Assembly (NCBI GenBank): GCA_031553835.1
Contig: JAVBKX010000014.1
Location: 101,278-165,277 of the forward strand
Length of the DNA: 64,000 nt
Reading direction: 5' to 3'
Origin: JAVBKX01 sp031553835
Lineage (GTDB): Bacteria > Bacteroidota > Bacteroidia > Bacteroidales > Azobacteroidaceae
Part shown: positions 7,810-16,907 of the stretch, piece by piece
Position numbering within the stretch: position 1 is the first letter of the stretch
How the letters are laid out: each line of letters begins with the position of its first letter
The notes under the pieces: model-generated
What the model saw: the letters and a program-made list of their open reading frames with translations, nothing else
The model's database searches: none
What the model was told of the DNA's origin: nothing
Program-made: the position numbers and the translations under genes

Positions 7810-9369
7810 TTAATTAATGGTTATTTCAATGGGCGCAATCTCCTGTTCAATCCCATCGGGACCTCTGGCGACAACTCCTCTGATAAATATAATTTTTCCT
7901 CGGGAAAGCTGCCGGATCAAATCTTTCTGTTCCTGCGAAAAACGAGCTCCTTCAGAAGCTCTCACCATAGCATTTCCCATAGAATCGAAAGTCAACAATT
8001 GAAATTTAAGCACCGTAAACGGAATATTCAACAAACCATCATCGATAGCTGCTTTCAATTCATTGGTTTCAAACAAGATCGATTTGGCTAAGCGACCTTT
8101 ATCAAATTTAATAGTATTCCCCTTATCATCCTGATATTCAATAAAAGGAGATGCTTTTGGCAATGCCCTGACCCGGAATGCCTTTTTGATATCCTGAGTC
8201 CTTCCATCATTCATTCTGACAGAAAGATTAAAAACGGCATCAGTTCCTACTTTTGATGGCACTGCCACCCATTGACCATTTTTCAAAGTCAGGGAACCAT
8301 TGGTCATTGTCGGAGTAATATTTTGCGTAGCAATACCAGGAACAGCAAAATTCATCGGATTGTCAATCCCCGCGTATAATACATTCATTCGTGTTGCTTC
8401 GATCGATGCATTAGGTTCTACAACATAATAACTTGTAGAAAATGGCCATTGTGTCATGCCTCCATTGCCGTTTTTCATTTCAATATAACCGGTCACGGGG
8501 AAGCTGCCTGTAGCGCTGGTTCCTACAATATATTTTCCTTCAGCACCTTCCGGAAGATCACGTCCATTGACGTGAATTCGAGGGCGTTGAGTTGAATCCT
8601 GCGCAGACAACACAATATCAGCGACATAACTACTTCCCCTCATCACAATTTGAGATTGAGGGATCACAAATGCTTCAACCTTATTTACCCTAAAATCCTT
8701 CAAATCAACATTATTTAATAATGTACTCAATACTTCTCCTTCTGCATACCGGATATCATTTTGCATTTTGGTCAATAGCGTCACTGCCGCCGCCAAAGGC
8801 ATTTGTTCAAATAATGATGTTTCCCAGGTTTTATGATTTCTTTTTGCATTTTCCGAAGGCTCGGTACTCAAATTACTTTGAATTATTTTCTTCTTATTCG
8901 GATCAGTAATCAGGGAAGACACAAAAACACGATAGTTGTTCAAACCGTTTTTCAGTTTTTCGGCCTCTTTGGTTCGCACATCCAGGGCAATTTCGTATGC
9001 AGCATTTAAATCATCCGGATGTTTCAAACGTTCCGGGTCACCATTTTTTCCATCTGCTTTTTTTACAATCCGGGTTTTAAGATCTTGTATGCTGTTGAAT
9101 AATGAATCCGACTGATATTTTACAGAGCCGGCAAGGTTATACCAAAATTCCGTTTTCTCACGATTACTATTATAATTTTTCTCCAATTCATTAAAAACCA
9201 TCTGGTTGCGGGTTGTCGAAGCTTTTACCGAACGCAGCAGACTTTCTTCCACCAATTCAAAACCATCCAATACCTCCGACGAAACGTTGAGGGCCAACAT
9301 GGCAATGAACACCAGATACATCAGGTTGATCATCTTCTGTCTTGGAGAATTTGAGCTATTTGCAGCCAT
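7810..9369 (-). CDS. gldM: Type IX secretion motor protein GldM (PorM)
   Basis: A 519-residue protein with one N-terminal transmembrane helix (INLMYLVFIAMLALNV, about residues 14-30) and a long periplasmic part made of a helical domain followed by beta-rich domains. This matches GldM, which with GldL forms the proton-driven inner-membrane motor and reaches across the periplasm to GldK/GldN. It lies 16 bp after gldL. All expected parts are present and no damage is seen. Confidence 0.95.
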   Translation of the reverse strand: MAANSSNSPRQKMINLMYLVFIAMLALNVSSEVLDGFELVEESLLRSVKASTTRNQMVFNELEKNYNSNREKTEFWYNLAGSVKYQSDSLFNSIQDLKTRIVKKADGKNGDPERLKHPDDLNAAYEIALDVRTKEAEKLKNGLNNYRVFVSSLITDPNKKKIIQSNLSTEPSENAKRNHKTWETSLFEQMPLAAAVTLLTKMQNDIRYAEGEVLSTLLNNVDLKDFRVNKVEAFVIPQSQIVMRGSSYVADIVLSAQDSTQRPRIHVNGRDLPEGAEGKYIVGTSATGSFPVTGYIEMKNGNGGMTQWPFSTSYYVVEPNASIEATRMNVLYAGIDNPMNFAVPGIATQNITPTMTNGSLTLKNGQWVAVPSKVGTDAVFNLSVRMNDGRTQDIKKAFRVRALPKASPFIEYQDDKGNTIKFDKGRLAKSILFETNELKAAIDDGLLNIPFTVLKFQLLTFDSMGNAMVRASEGARFSQEQKDLIRQLSRGKIIFIRGVVARGPDGIEQEIAPIEITIN

Positions 9370-9385
9370 CCTTATAAATTAAAAA

Positions 9386-10393
9386 TTAAGAATTCCGGCC
9401 TTGAGGATTACCGGCTCCCGGATTGGGAAAGCCACTGCCTCCTGCTCCATACATATTCATCGTCATCGCATTCAACAAACGATTATATACATTGTTTAAC
9501 GCCGCCAACTGTTGCGCCATTTTTTCTGTTTCGGCGCGGAAAACGGAACTATCCACGATAGAGCCCTCATACAAGTCTTTTATCCGCATCAAACCTGAAT
9601 TAATCCGTTCTATAGCATCAATTTGAGAACTTACACTTTTCAATTGGATTTCATAAATGGTGTTCAAACCTGAAATATTACGGTTCAATGCTTCCATTTG
9701 CCTCACATAACCGCGCGAATAAGAATTAATATCATCCGAATTATCAGTTATGCTTTTATAAGAATTCAATAAGGTATCGGACACATCGGTCAGACTATTG
9801 GTTACCAAACTGAATTTTCCCATACTATCAGACATGGAAGCCAATTGATCCAGATATTGTTGCGTAGCATTCGTCATTTCAGTCATCCGCGCCAATTGTT
9901 CGGCAGCCTGATTCATTTTTCTGATACTGTCGGATAATGCATTCGCATCGCTTTCCGAAATATTGATATTCGAAGGGATACCAAAAGATTGCTTCGTTTC
10001 TTCCGGAGTCAAATTCCGGGGCGATCCGCCGGTATTAACACCTCCCACCACAGCTCCGCCAATAATGACCGAACCACCGCCGCCGCCATTACCGCCGCCA
10101 AATTGCGGGCGATCGTCGGCATCATTCGTATCCAACACGGGAAAAACCTGCTCCCACTGATATTCTTTTGCCGGACGGTCAAAAGCGGAGATAAAGAATA
10201 CTAAAAACTCTGTTAACAAACCAATTGTCAACAAAATATTACCCAAACCATAAGGCCAGTGCATTAATTTTGCCAAGGCTCCTAAAATCACAATGGATGC
10301 ACCCCAGCTGTAAAAAAATTGGAAAAATCGCCTTCCCTGATCTTTGGAAAGGAATTTTTCAACCATGTTTTTATATCTTCTCTTGATTCCCAT
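9386..10393 (-). CDS. gldL: Type IX secretion motor protein GldL (PorL)
   Basis: A 335-residue protein with two N-terminal transmembrane helices (about residues 22-45 and 50-72: FYSWGASIVILGALAKLMHWPYG and ILLTIGLLTEFLVFFISAF), then a Gly-rich linker and a long cytoplasmic helical/coiled-coil region. The family has a conserved acidic residue in the second helix used for proton flow; E62 is the visible candidate. It sits between gldK (12 bp) and gldM (16 bp). A shorter start at the internal MVEKFL is possible. Confidence 0.94.
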   Translation of the reverse strand: MGIKRRYKNMVEKFLSKDQGRRFFQFFYSWGASIVILGALAKLMHWPYGLGNILLTIGLLTEFLVFFISAFDRPAKEYQWEQVFPVLDTNDADDRPQFGGGNGGGGGSVIIGGAVVGGVNTGGSPRNLTPEETKQSFGIPSNINISESDANALSDSIRKMNQAAEQLARMTEMTNATQQYLDQLASMSDSMGKFSLVTNSLTDVSDTLLNSYKSITDNSDDINSYSRGYVRQMEALNRNISGLNTIYEIQLKSVSSQIDAIERINSGLMRIKDLYEGSIVDSSVFRAETEKMAQQLAALNNVYNRLLNAMTMNMYGAGGSGFPNPGAGNPQGRNS

Positions 10394-10404
10394 ACTTTCG
10401 TTTT

Positions 10405-11835
10405 TTATTTTTTTCCGGATCCTACCTGGCTTCGCACACAGCGAAAACCGATGTAAGAACGTTGTTCATTCTGATATTCAAAAGATCTCACATCCGACCG
10501 GACGAAATGTGGGACATCTTTCCATGAACCTCCACGCACCACTTTTTTCTTCACAGCGTATGGATCTTCTTTAGCAGCCTGATATTTATATTCAGGATTA
10601 ATATCATTCATTATTTCCGGCCCGGACTCGAGAAATGCGGTAGATGTCCACTCCGCCACATTGCCGGCCATATCATACAAACCAAATTCATTCGGTGAAA
10701 AGGAGCCTACACGCGCCGTAATCAAAAAGCCGTCTTTAGTATAGTTGCCCCGATCCGGTTTGAAGTTTCCCAAGAAACAGCCCTTATCTCCAGTCACTCC
10801 TTGTTGAGACCAGGGATACTTGTTTTCAGATTTTCCGCTACGGGCAGCATATTCAAACTCGGCTTCGGTAGGCAAACGGTAAGGTTCAATTACCCGTCCG
10901 TCTTTCAAATTCAGCGAACGCATTAAATAATCGGTGCGCCATGCACAAAATGCAGTAGCCTGTTCCCACGAAATACCCACCACCGGATAATCATTATAAG
11001 CCGGGTGATTAAAATACAGCCGCATATAAGGTTCATTGTAGGAGTTGTTAAAATCATTCACCCAACAACTTTCATCCGGATAAATATTCAGGATATAAGT
11101 GTGTAGAAAATCATACAACGAAGCCAACGGACGAATAAGCGTTTCATTGACAATACGGCCTTCTTCTGTAACATAAGCGGTATCTTTAGAAATCATCACC
11201 ACTTCATTAGGATCTACTTTAATATCCGTATTTTTGACTCTTTCGGCAGGATTGAGGCGATATTTACGCAAAGCAGCCGTAGTAGCGTCAAACCAGCTGT
11301 ATTTGTATATCATCTGTTGCGGGTCCAGTTTTTTTTCTTTCGTAATCGGATGAATATAATATACACTATTGATAGCGCGAAGCTCGTCTTCCGTCGCCCG
11401 GCGTTCCGTAGGTATCGGTTGCTTCCAATTCAATACAGGCGGCTCAATCGGATCTCCGTTTTTATCTTCCGTAATTTTAAAACGGTCATCTCCCCCGTAA
11501 TCCGGATCATACAACCGTTCCCTGATAATCGAATCTCGCACATAATAAACAAACTGCCGATATTTAGCATTGGTGATTTCTGTCTGATCCATCCAAAACG
11601 CATCAATCGATACTCCCTTTGGGTCTTGATAAATGCCCCACAATGAATCTTTATCTGCAGGTCCCATATCAAAAGCGCCTCTTTTAATCAATACCATTCC
11701 GTAAGGAGACGGTTCATTCCAGGCAGGCGCACTTACACCGGTAAGCTCCCCTCCTGTACTGGATTTAGGCCCTCCACAAGCTACAATTAGAAAAATCAGG
11801 ACGGCAGTGAATGCCGGAATTGCTAATTTTCTCAT
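10405..11835 (-). CDS. gldK: Type IX secretion lipoprotein GldK (PorK)
   Basis: A 476-residue lipoprotein with lipobox LIVAC (Cys20). The body is a formylglycine-generating-enzyme-like sulfatase domain: GMVLIKRGAFDMGP, PVVGISWEQATAFCAWR, YRLPTEAEFEYAAR, GLYDMAGNVAEW and VVRGGSW. In GldK this fold is structural, forming the periplasmic ring with GldN. It follows porP by 3 bp, indicating tight co-transcription. Confidence 0.95.
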   Translation of the reverse strand: MRKLAIPAFTAVLIFLIVACGGPKSSTGGELTGVSAPAWNEPSPYGMVLIKRGAFDMGPADKDSLWGIYQDPKGVSIDAFWMDQTEITNAKYRQFVYYVRDSIIRERLYDPDYGGDDRFKITEDKNGDPIEPPVLNWKQPIPTERRATEDELRAINSVYYIHPITKEKKLDPQQMIYKYSWFDATTAALRKYRLNPAERVKNTDIKVDPNEVVMISKDTAYVTEEGRIVNETLIRPLASLYDFLHTYILNIYPDESCWVNDFNNSYNEPYMRLYFNHPAYNDYPVVGISWEQATAFCAWRTDYLMRSLNLKDGRVIEPYRLPTEAEFEYAARSGKSENKYPWSQQGVTGDKGCFLGNFKPDRGNYTKDGFLITARVGSFSPNEFGLYDMAGNVAEWTSTAFLESGPEIMNDINPEYKYQAAKEDPYAVKKKVVRGGSWKDVPHFVRSDVRSFEYQNEQRSYIGFRCVRSQVGSGKK

Positions 11836-11838
11836 ATA

Positions 11839-12789
11839 CTATAAAATTCGAACACTTTTGTGTTTATTTTTCTTACCCTTACCTAAGTTCAGGTCTGTTA
11901 TATATTTCAAAAACACCTCATGACTGCCGGTCGATCCTTTTTGAATAGCCGATATAGGAAAATCGTATGCATAACCCGCCTGGATATTCTTGTACTGCCC
12001 GCCAATCATCACTATCGCCGCATCGTTGAGCCGCCATCCTAACCCACCCCACAGAAATTTATTATAAATTAACCGGGCTGAAACATCCAACTGGGTCATT
12101 TGAATGGTTGACTTCACAAAAACCGACGGTCGTAGTTCTAATAACGGATTATTTAATAGAATATTGTATCCTCCCATCAAATAATACCCACGCGGTAAAT
12201 CCAAATAATTTCTCTCGCCCATTTTCACCTCAGGCTCCAATAAGTGCGTAACGGAAAATCCGGCATACCAACTTTTTTTAGAATAATATATACCTAATCC
12301 AAAATCCACTGACGATCCTGTCGCTTCAACATTCGGGATACCGTCATCCTCCGGTTCATGGAAATCATCGCCTTCTATTTTTCGCACTTTAGTTCCGTCA
12401 AACGATTCATTGAGCATCCCGGCTTGCAGTCCAACGCTTAAATCACCTTTCCACAGTTTTTTTTTATAAGCATACTGCAACGACATATTGGAATGTTTAA
12501 ACAATCCTAAACTTTCCGACACGACCAACAAACCTACGCCATGCGTGCGGTTCAGGAACTTAAAAGGCATATCACCTGCTATCAACATGGTTTTGGGCGC
12601 ATGCTCAAAACCAATCCATTGCTGCCGGTCCAATAGCGTAGCCTCCAATTTGCCGGACTGACCGGCATATCCGGGATTATAATAAGCCGGCATCGCCCAA
12701 TAATTACTTAATTGCGCATCATATTGTGCTGTTACTCCGCCAAAGGAAAGCAGCAACAATATAACAATTATGAGACAATAACGTTTCAT
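11839..12789 (-). CDS. porP: PorP/SprF family type IX secretion outer-membrane protein
   Basis: A 316-residue beta-barrel protein with a signal peptide ending near VTAQYD and the family start QLSNYWAMPAYYNPGYAG. PorP/SprF proteins are outer-membrane partners of the GldKLMN apparatus and are commonly encoded directly before gldK, as here. The first gene of the operon; the region upstream is a decayed gene. Confidence 0.92.
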   Translation of the reverse strand: MKRYCLIIVILLLLSFGGVTAQYDAQLSNYWAMPAYYNPGYAGQSGKLEATLLDRQQWIGFEHAPKTMLIAGDMPFKFLNRTHGVGLLVVSESLGLFKHSNMSLQYAYKKKLWKGDLSVGLQAGMLNESFDGTKVRKIEGDDFHEPEDDGIPNVEATGSSVDFGLGIYYSKKSWYAGFSVTHLLEPEVKMGERNYLDLPRGYYLMGGYNILLNNPLLELRPSVFVKSTIQMTQLDVSARLIYNKFLWGGLGWRLNDAAIVMIGGQYKNIQAGYAYDFPISAIQKGSTGSHEVFLKYITDLNLGKGKKNKHKSVRIL

Positions 12790-12867
12790 CCGAATAATTA
12801 ACGAGAAAAGGGGGAAATAATTGTACGTACCATGATTTTGTGAAAAGATACAGGGGGTATTTACCCG

Positions 12868-13779
12868 TCAAATCAATTCCGTCTCTTGCAAAAAGCACCT
12901 GACCTTTCTCTGTACCAAAACCGGCGCTGCTACTGTTTGTACTCCATTTTCATTAAGAGTTACTGTTGCACCAAAAACCTCTTTATTTTCCTCATCCGTA
13001 ATTTTACCCGTTAATGTGCAATATTCTTCTTTTTTTTGCAAAATAATTGCTAGCACCCGACCAAAAAGCATCTTTGTCTTGATATATCTTTTCTCCCAGA
13101 TATTTTCCTTTTTCATCATAAAAGCACCAGGTGCCTGTATTATCATGATCTACAAATTCTCCTTTGGCTTTTATTTTTCCGTTTGCATAATATAGTTGTA
13201 AATTCACATTTACATCGGTTCTGTATCCATCCTTGTCGTTACCTAATAATTTTGCAGCATATTGTTCTTGTAATTTGCCATTGTCATAATATTTAAAAGA
13301 ACTTATTAATTTTCCATACTCTTTTTTAGTCGTTATCCATTTCTGTACCAAACGATGCTTGTTATTTGCATCATATTGATAAGATATTTCTTCATTTTTA
13401 GATGTTATGCTATTTTTGGACCTGTTTACATTATATTGAGTTATCGAATTGTCCGTAAAATTATATTCAGCCTTAATTTTACCACGATCAGGATAGTAGA
13501 ATTTCCATTTTTTTACCCGTTCCCCATTTTTGAAAGATCCTTCTGCTAATTTGTGGTTATTAGCACCCAACATCACATATTTGCACGTTAATCTATGAGT
13601 TATTATATCATAAAGTTCCGATAAAATTTCCAGCTCTCGAACTACTTCTTTTTCATTTGTAATTTTTTTAGGAAGACTGACATTATATATTACCACCTTA
13701 TTATAACATTAGCATTTAAAAATTGTAATGATAAAGCGATTGCTATTATAAAAATTACTATTTTTTTCCTGTTTTTCAT
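12868..13779 (-). pseudogene. Decayed MORN-like/carboxypeptidase-regulatory secreted protein
   Basis: Three reading-frame pieces line up on the minus strand. A signal peptide starts at the ATG at 13779 (MKNRKKIVIFIIAIALSLQF). It is out of frame with the main piece (13004-13696), which only has a GTG to start on and contains MORN/YwqK-type repeats (FKNGERVKKWKFYYPD, FKYYDNGKLQEQY, YYANGKIKAKGEF). Near 13030, at an 8-A run, the frame shifts again into GKITDEENKEVFGATVTLNE, a carboxypeptidase-regulatory-like strand pattern, and then ends. At least two frameshifts are therefore needed to restore one protein. Function is unknown. The homopolymer site could be a sequencing error, so real decay should be confirmed. 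Confidence 0.6.
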
Positions 13780-13789
13780 CACACGTCTC

Positions 13790-13962
13790 CTACTTTGTCA
13801 AAATCATCCGCTTCGTATCCACTTCTTTTCCATCGGCAACTAATTCGGAACCGGAAATTTCCTGCGAACCTTCCAATCCGGCATAGTTTCCAGCACTGGA
13901 ATATAAATAATCTTCTGCATGTGCAACTATTCATGCCCGAGTAGCATGGAGAATGATATCCA
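13790..13962 (-). pseudogene. Remnant of a REP-associated tyrosine transposase (RAYT, Y1_Tnp type), C-terminus
   Basis: The minus strand encodes IVAHAEDYLYSSAGNYAG followed by LEGSQEISG and a stop at 13790-13792. This strongly resembles the conserved C-terminus of RAYT/IS200-like transposases (NPVRAGIV..PEDYLYSSARNYAG). The codon expected for Gly in RAGIV is TGA here, an in-frame stop, and nothing recognisable remains upstream. Its stop lies 11 bp before the signal-peptide start of the next decayed gene. RAYTs are the enzymes thought to mobilise REP hairpin repeats, which matters because REP-like repeats lie 2-3 kb away. Confidence 0.65.
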
Positions 13963-14069
13963 TTTGTAAAAATGAGTACCTTTACTGAAGAATGAAGATC
14001 AAAACTGAAGGATTAACTCTACAAAAAAAGAAAATATAACAAAAGTTTCGAGTTAAGTCGAAATTATTA

Positions 14070-14077
14070 TATCTTTG
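14070..14077 (+). promoter_or_regulatory. -7 promoter box (TATCTTTG) for the AAA ATPase gene
   Basis: TATCTTTG matches TAnnTTTG and lies 17 bp before the ATG at 14094. A TTTC at 14046-14049 gives a plausible -33 partner at 20-bp spacing. Confidence 0.55.
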
Positions 14078-14093
14078 TAAAAAAATATCAGTC

Positions 14094-15362
14094 ATGGACG
14101 ACAGATTTGAAACACTAAAGAACTATAATCTCTGGGGGGACAATACGCCTTCATTGGGATTTATACGCCCTGAATATACCGATAAGATATACGCTTATAA
14201 GGGAAACCGGCTCATCAAAGTCCTTGTAGGACAGAGGCGTGTGGGTAAGAGCTTTATATTAAGGCAACTCGCATCCAAGCTGGTCGAGAGCGGTGTCGAT
14301 AGGAAAAATATTTTCTTTGTTAATCGTGAATTAGCCGCTTTTGACTTCCTGAAAACATATAAAGACCTTGACGAACTGTTTAAGCTATACTAAGCGCAAG
14401 TAAACCCTCAGGGACGTATCTATCTGTTTATAGACGAAGTTCAGAATATTGAAGGCTGGGAACGTGTGATCAATTCATATTCTCAGGATTATATCGATGA
14501 ATATGAGGTGTTTATAAGCGGGTCGAACTCCAAAATGCTGTCTGGAGAATTGGCGACTCTGCTGTCCGGACGTTATGTTAGCTTTGAAATATTTCCCTTT
14601 AGTTTCAATGAATATGCGGGGATCACCCAAAAGGAACAAACTAAACAGAGCTTTATGGAATACATGGGTAGCGGTGGAATGCCGGAGCTGTTCATGCTAC
14701 CCGAACCGGAATTGAAACGTAACTACATATCGGCGTTAAAAGATACAGTGCTTTTGCGCGATATTATTCAACGTCACAATATTAAGGATGCCCGTCTGCT
14801 GGAGGATATATTTGTCTATCTGGTTAATAATGCGTCAAATCTATTATCTGTCCGTAATATTTCCAATTACTTTAAAAGCAGCGGACGCAAAACAAGCTAT
14901 GATACGGTTGCTGCCTACATAGGCTATATTGAAGATGCTTATTTGGTTCACCGGGTTGAAAGGTATAACATAAAAGGCAAGGAAACCATAGCGGGTAATT
15001 GCAAATACTACGTTAACGACTTATCATTTAATAACTACCTGTATCAAGGTTTTGGATACGGTTCCGGTTATGTGTTGGAAAATCTTGTCTATCTGGAGCT
15101 GGCGCGGCACGGATTCGATATTTATGTCGGCAACATTAAAGACAAAGAGGTTGATTTTGTCACTATCAAAGGCGACCGGATCATCTACGTTCAGAGTGCT
15201 TTCATGTTGATAGACAGAGAGACCATCGAACGGGAATACTCCGCATTGGAGGCTATCAACGATAATTATGAGAAAATTGTCGTTTCGCTGGATGATATTG
15301 CTCTGCCCTCAAAAGGCGGCATCAAGCATATTCAGGCGTGGAAGTTTGATGAAATAGTTTAA
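14094..15362 (+). pseudogene. AAA_14/DUF4143 family ATPase with one in-frame stop codon
   Basis: Two pieces in the same frame, 14094-14393 and from 14394 to 15362, are separated only by a TAA at 14391-14393. Before it lies Walker A GQRRVGKSF, and just after it Walker B RIYLFIDEVQNI, then the DUF4143 C-terminal nuclease-like region (DKEVDFV). Restoring one codon (probably a Lys codon, AAA/AAG to TAA) gives a full-length protein of about 422 residues. These ATPases are common, mobile, poorly understood genes of Bacteroidota. The rest of the frame is intact, so inactivation is recent or the base call is wrong. Confidence 0.8.
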
Positions 15363-15401
15363 TGAAATAGTCTAAACCATAACCCCCTACACCCCCTCTG
15401 T

Positions 15402-15539
15402 CTGCTTCCTTATTGGCAGGGGCGCTGCTTCTAAGGAGACAGAGGGCCTGCTTATAAGGAAGCAGAGGCCTTGCGACTAAGGAAGCACCTGCCTTACCTC
15501 AAGAAAGTAAGGGCATAGCTTCCTTGAAGTAAGACGGGT
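15402..15539. repeat. Degenerate tandem array with an exact 23-bp period (array 1)
   Basis: Six consecutive 23-bp units fill 15402-15539 without gaps (starts 15402, 15425, 15448, 15471, 15494, 15517). Units 1-3 begin CTGCTT; units 2-4 share TAAGGA at positions 8-13; units 2 and 3 agree at 19 of 23 positions. Later units diverge. Neighbouring units also pair with each other: CCCTCTGTCT (15395-15404) with AGACAGAGGG (15437-15446), and AAGGAAGC with GCTTCCTT near 15479 and 15518. 23 is not a multiple of 3, so this is not a coding repeat. It lies about 100 bp before copy 1 of the 185-bp repeat. Confidence 0.75.
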
Positions 15540-15636
15540 GTGAACCATATCAATGTAGTTCCCTGACAAGGTAATCACGAGAAAGACAATAAATTTGCCA
15601 ACTATTTGAAAATCAATGCCATTCAATTAAGTCTTA

Positions 15637-15821
15637 TCGCATAGCGACATCGCCTTAGTAACCGGTGGCTGAAGCCACTGGTTTGAAGTCGGCCAACTCT
15701 GTTTAGTTGCGTAGAAACGCTGCTTATATCCGCTACGCTGCAACGCAGCTTTATTTCGTTCCCGGCTCTTGCTCTCTCCTGCGATTAAAATCGCCGGTTA
15801 ATAAGGCGAAACCACTATGTG
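15637..15821 (+). repeat. 185-bp MITE/REP-like repeat, copy 1
   Basis: A 185-bp segment nearly repeated at 16692-16876, starting TCGCATAGCGACAT and ending CCACTATGTGG. Inside lie inverted ends CGCCTTAGTAACC (15651-15663) and GGTTAATAAGGCG (15796-15808), one mismatch apart, plus internal palindromes around CCAGTGGC/GCCACTGG and GCGATTaaAATCGC. It encodes no protein. Size and inverted ends suggest a non-autonomous mobile repeat. With array 1 and a GC-rich hairpin near 15897-15925 it accounts for the 585-bp gene-free stretch 15363-15947. Confidence 0.75.
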
Positions 15822-15947
15822 GGTATTTATTTACAATCCGTATAGAAAACTACTTACAATGAATGATAGACAAACCACCCGGTTTTTGCCTTTAGCCCGA
15901 CAGAGGCAGCACCTCCGCCGGGCATCAAAGCATCTGACTGCATCCAA

Positions 15948-16628
15948 CTAAGGAAAATAAAAAGTTAAATTTATACCGAATACAAATCCTGTCATTTTTG
16001 AAGCTACAACGCTATCTACCTTCTTATTTAAAACATCTTTCCATTTTCCATCTCCCATTTCTATTTGATAATAACTGTCGATGCCTACACTTCCTAAAAA
16101 CTGCTGAATTGTAAAAGTTCTGCTTACAGTAAAACCAGGGTTTATGCAAAAAAGATTCATCTTACTCAAACCTTCTTGTAAGTTTGTTTGAGTAAGTTCG
16201 GATATTTTATTTTGCGATACAGAGAATAAATTAACATCCAAGAGACTAACTCCCATCATAGGAGCTAATATCCATTTTTCATTTTTACAAAAATCATAAA
16301 ATGCATCAACTCCAAATCCTGTATAATTGATGTTCGATTGAAGAGACCTGTCCGTTTTCATTATGCTTTTTTGAATGGTACATGAAACATGAAGAGGACT
16401 TTGTTTGGTCGTAAATTCAATTCCTAAACAGAGAGAAGGTAAATTATCGTTATCATTTAGAGGATAATAACCATTATTCACCAAAAAATCATTTAAGTCC
16501 TTATATGAGAAATAAGAATTTTCAAATCCTATTTTCATACCAAAGGATACATTGGAAAACGATGTGTTATTCTCAGAAAAAAGCCATGTAGGGAAAAGAA
16601 TGCCACAAATAATAAATATAATTTTCAT
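15948..16628 (-). CDS. Hypothetical outer-membrane beta-barrel-type protein
   Basis: A 226-residue protein with signal peptide MKIIFIICGILFPTWLFSE and alternating hydrophobic strands ending in an aromatic C-terminus (FGINLTFYFP), typical of small outer-membrane barrels of Bacteroidota. I do not recognise a named family. It is on the minus strand, and its stop (CCTTAG) is followed by a sequence that is also found after the next small gene. The flanking 185-bp repeats suggest an accessory insertion. Confidence 0.6.
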   Translation of the reverse strand: MKIIFIICGILFPTWLFSENNTSFSNVSFGMKIGFENSYFSYKDLNDFLVNNGYYPLNDNDNLPSLCLGIEFTTKQSPLHVSCTIQKSIMKTDRSLQSNINYTGFGVDAFYDFCKNEKWILAPMMGVSLLDVNLFSVSQNKISELTQTNLQEGLSKMNLFCINPGFTVSRTFTIQQFLGSVGIDSYYQIEMGDGKWKDVLNKKVDSVVASKMTGFVFGINLTFYFP

Positions 16629-16691
16629 AAAATACTATTTAGATATATCCTTGTTTAATTATCCTTCCAGTATGGGACAATATTAGTTTTT

Positions 16692-16876
16692 TCGCATAGC
16701 GACATCGCCTTAGTAACCAGTGGCCTCAGCCACTGGTTCGAGGTCGGCCAACTCTGTTAGTTGCATCGCAACGCTGCTTATATCCGCTACGCTGCAACGC
16801 AGCTTTATTTCGTTCCCGGCTCTTGCTCTCTCCTGCGATTAAAATCGCCGGTTAATAAGGCGAAACCACTATGTGG
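16692..16876 (+). repeat. 185-bp MITE/REP-like repeat, copy 2
   Basis: Same length and end points as copy 1, with inverted ends at 16706-16718 and 16850-16862. The last two thirds are almost identical to copy 1; the first palindrome differs by compensating changes (CCGGTGGC..GCCACTGG versus CCAGTGGC..GCCACTGG). It lies just past the stop of the 149-residue lipoprotein gene, as copy 1 lies past the barrel protein gene. Confidence 0.75.
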
Positions 16877-16907
16877 TGATTATTTAATAGCATCTGACTA
16901 CACCCTA

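Noticed and set aside
15402..15539. CRISPR array
   Set aside because: Units are contiguous 23-mers with gradual divergence and no constant repeat alternating with unique spacers; no cas genes are present.
15637..16876. Integron attC cassettes
   Set aside because: The gene-plus-repeat layout looks cassette-like, but the ends (CGCCTTAGTAACC / GGTTAATAAGGCG) lack the canonical attC core sites RYYYAAC and GTTRRRY, and no integrase gene is visible.
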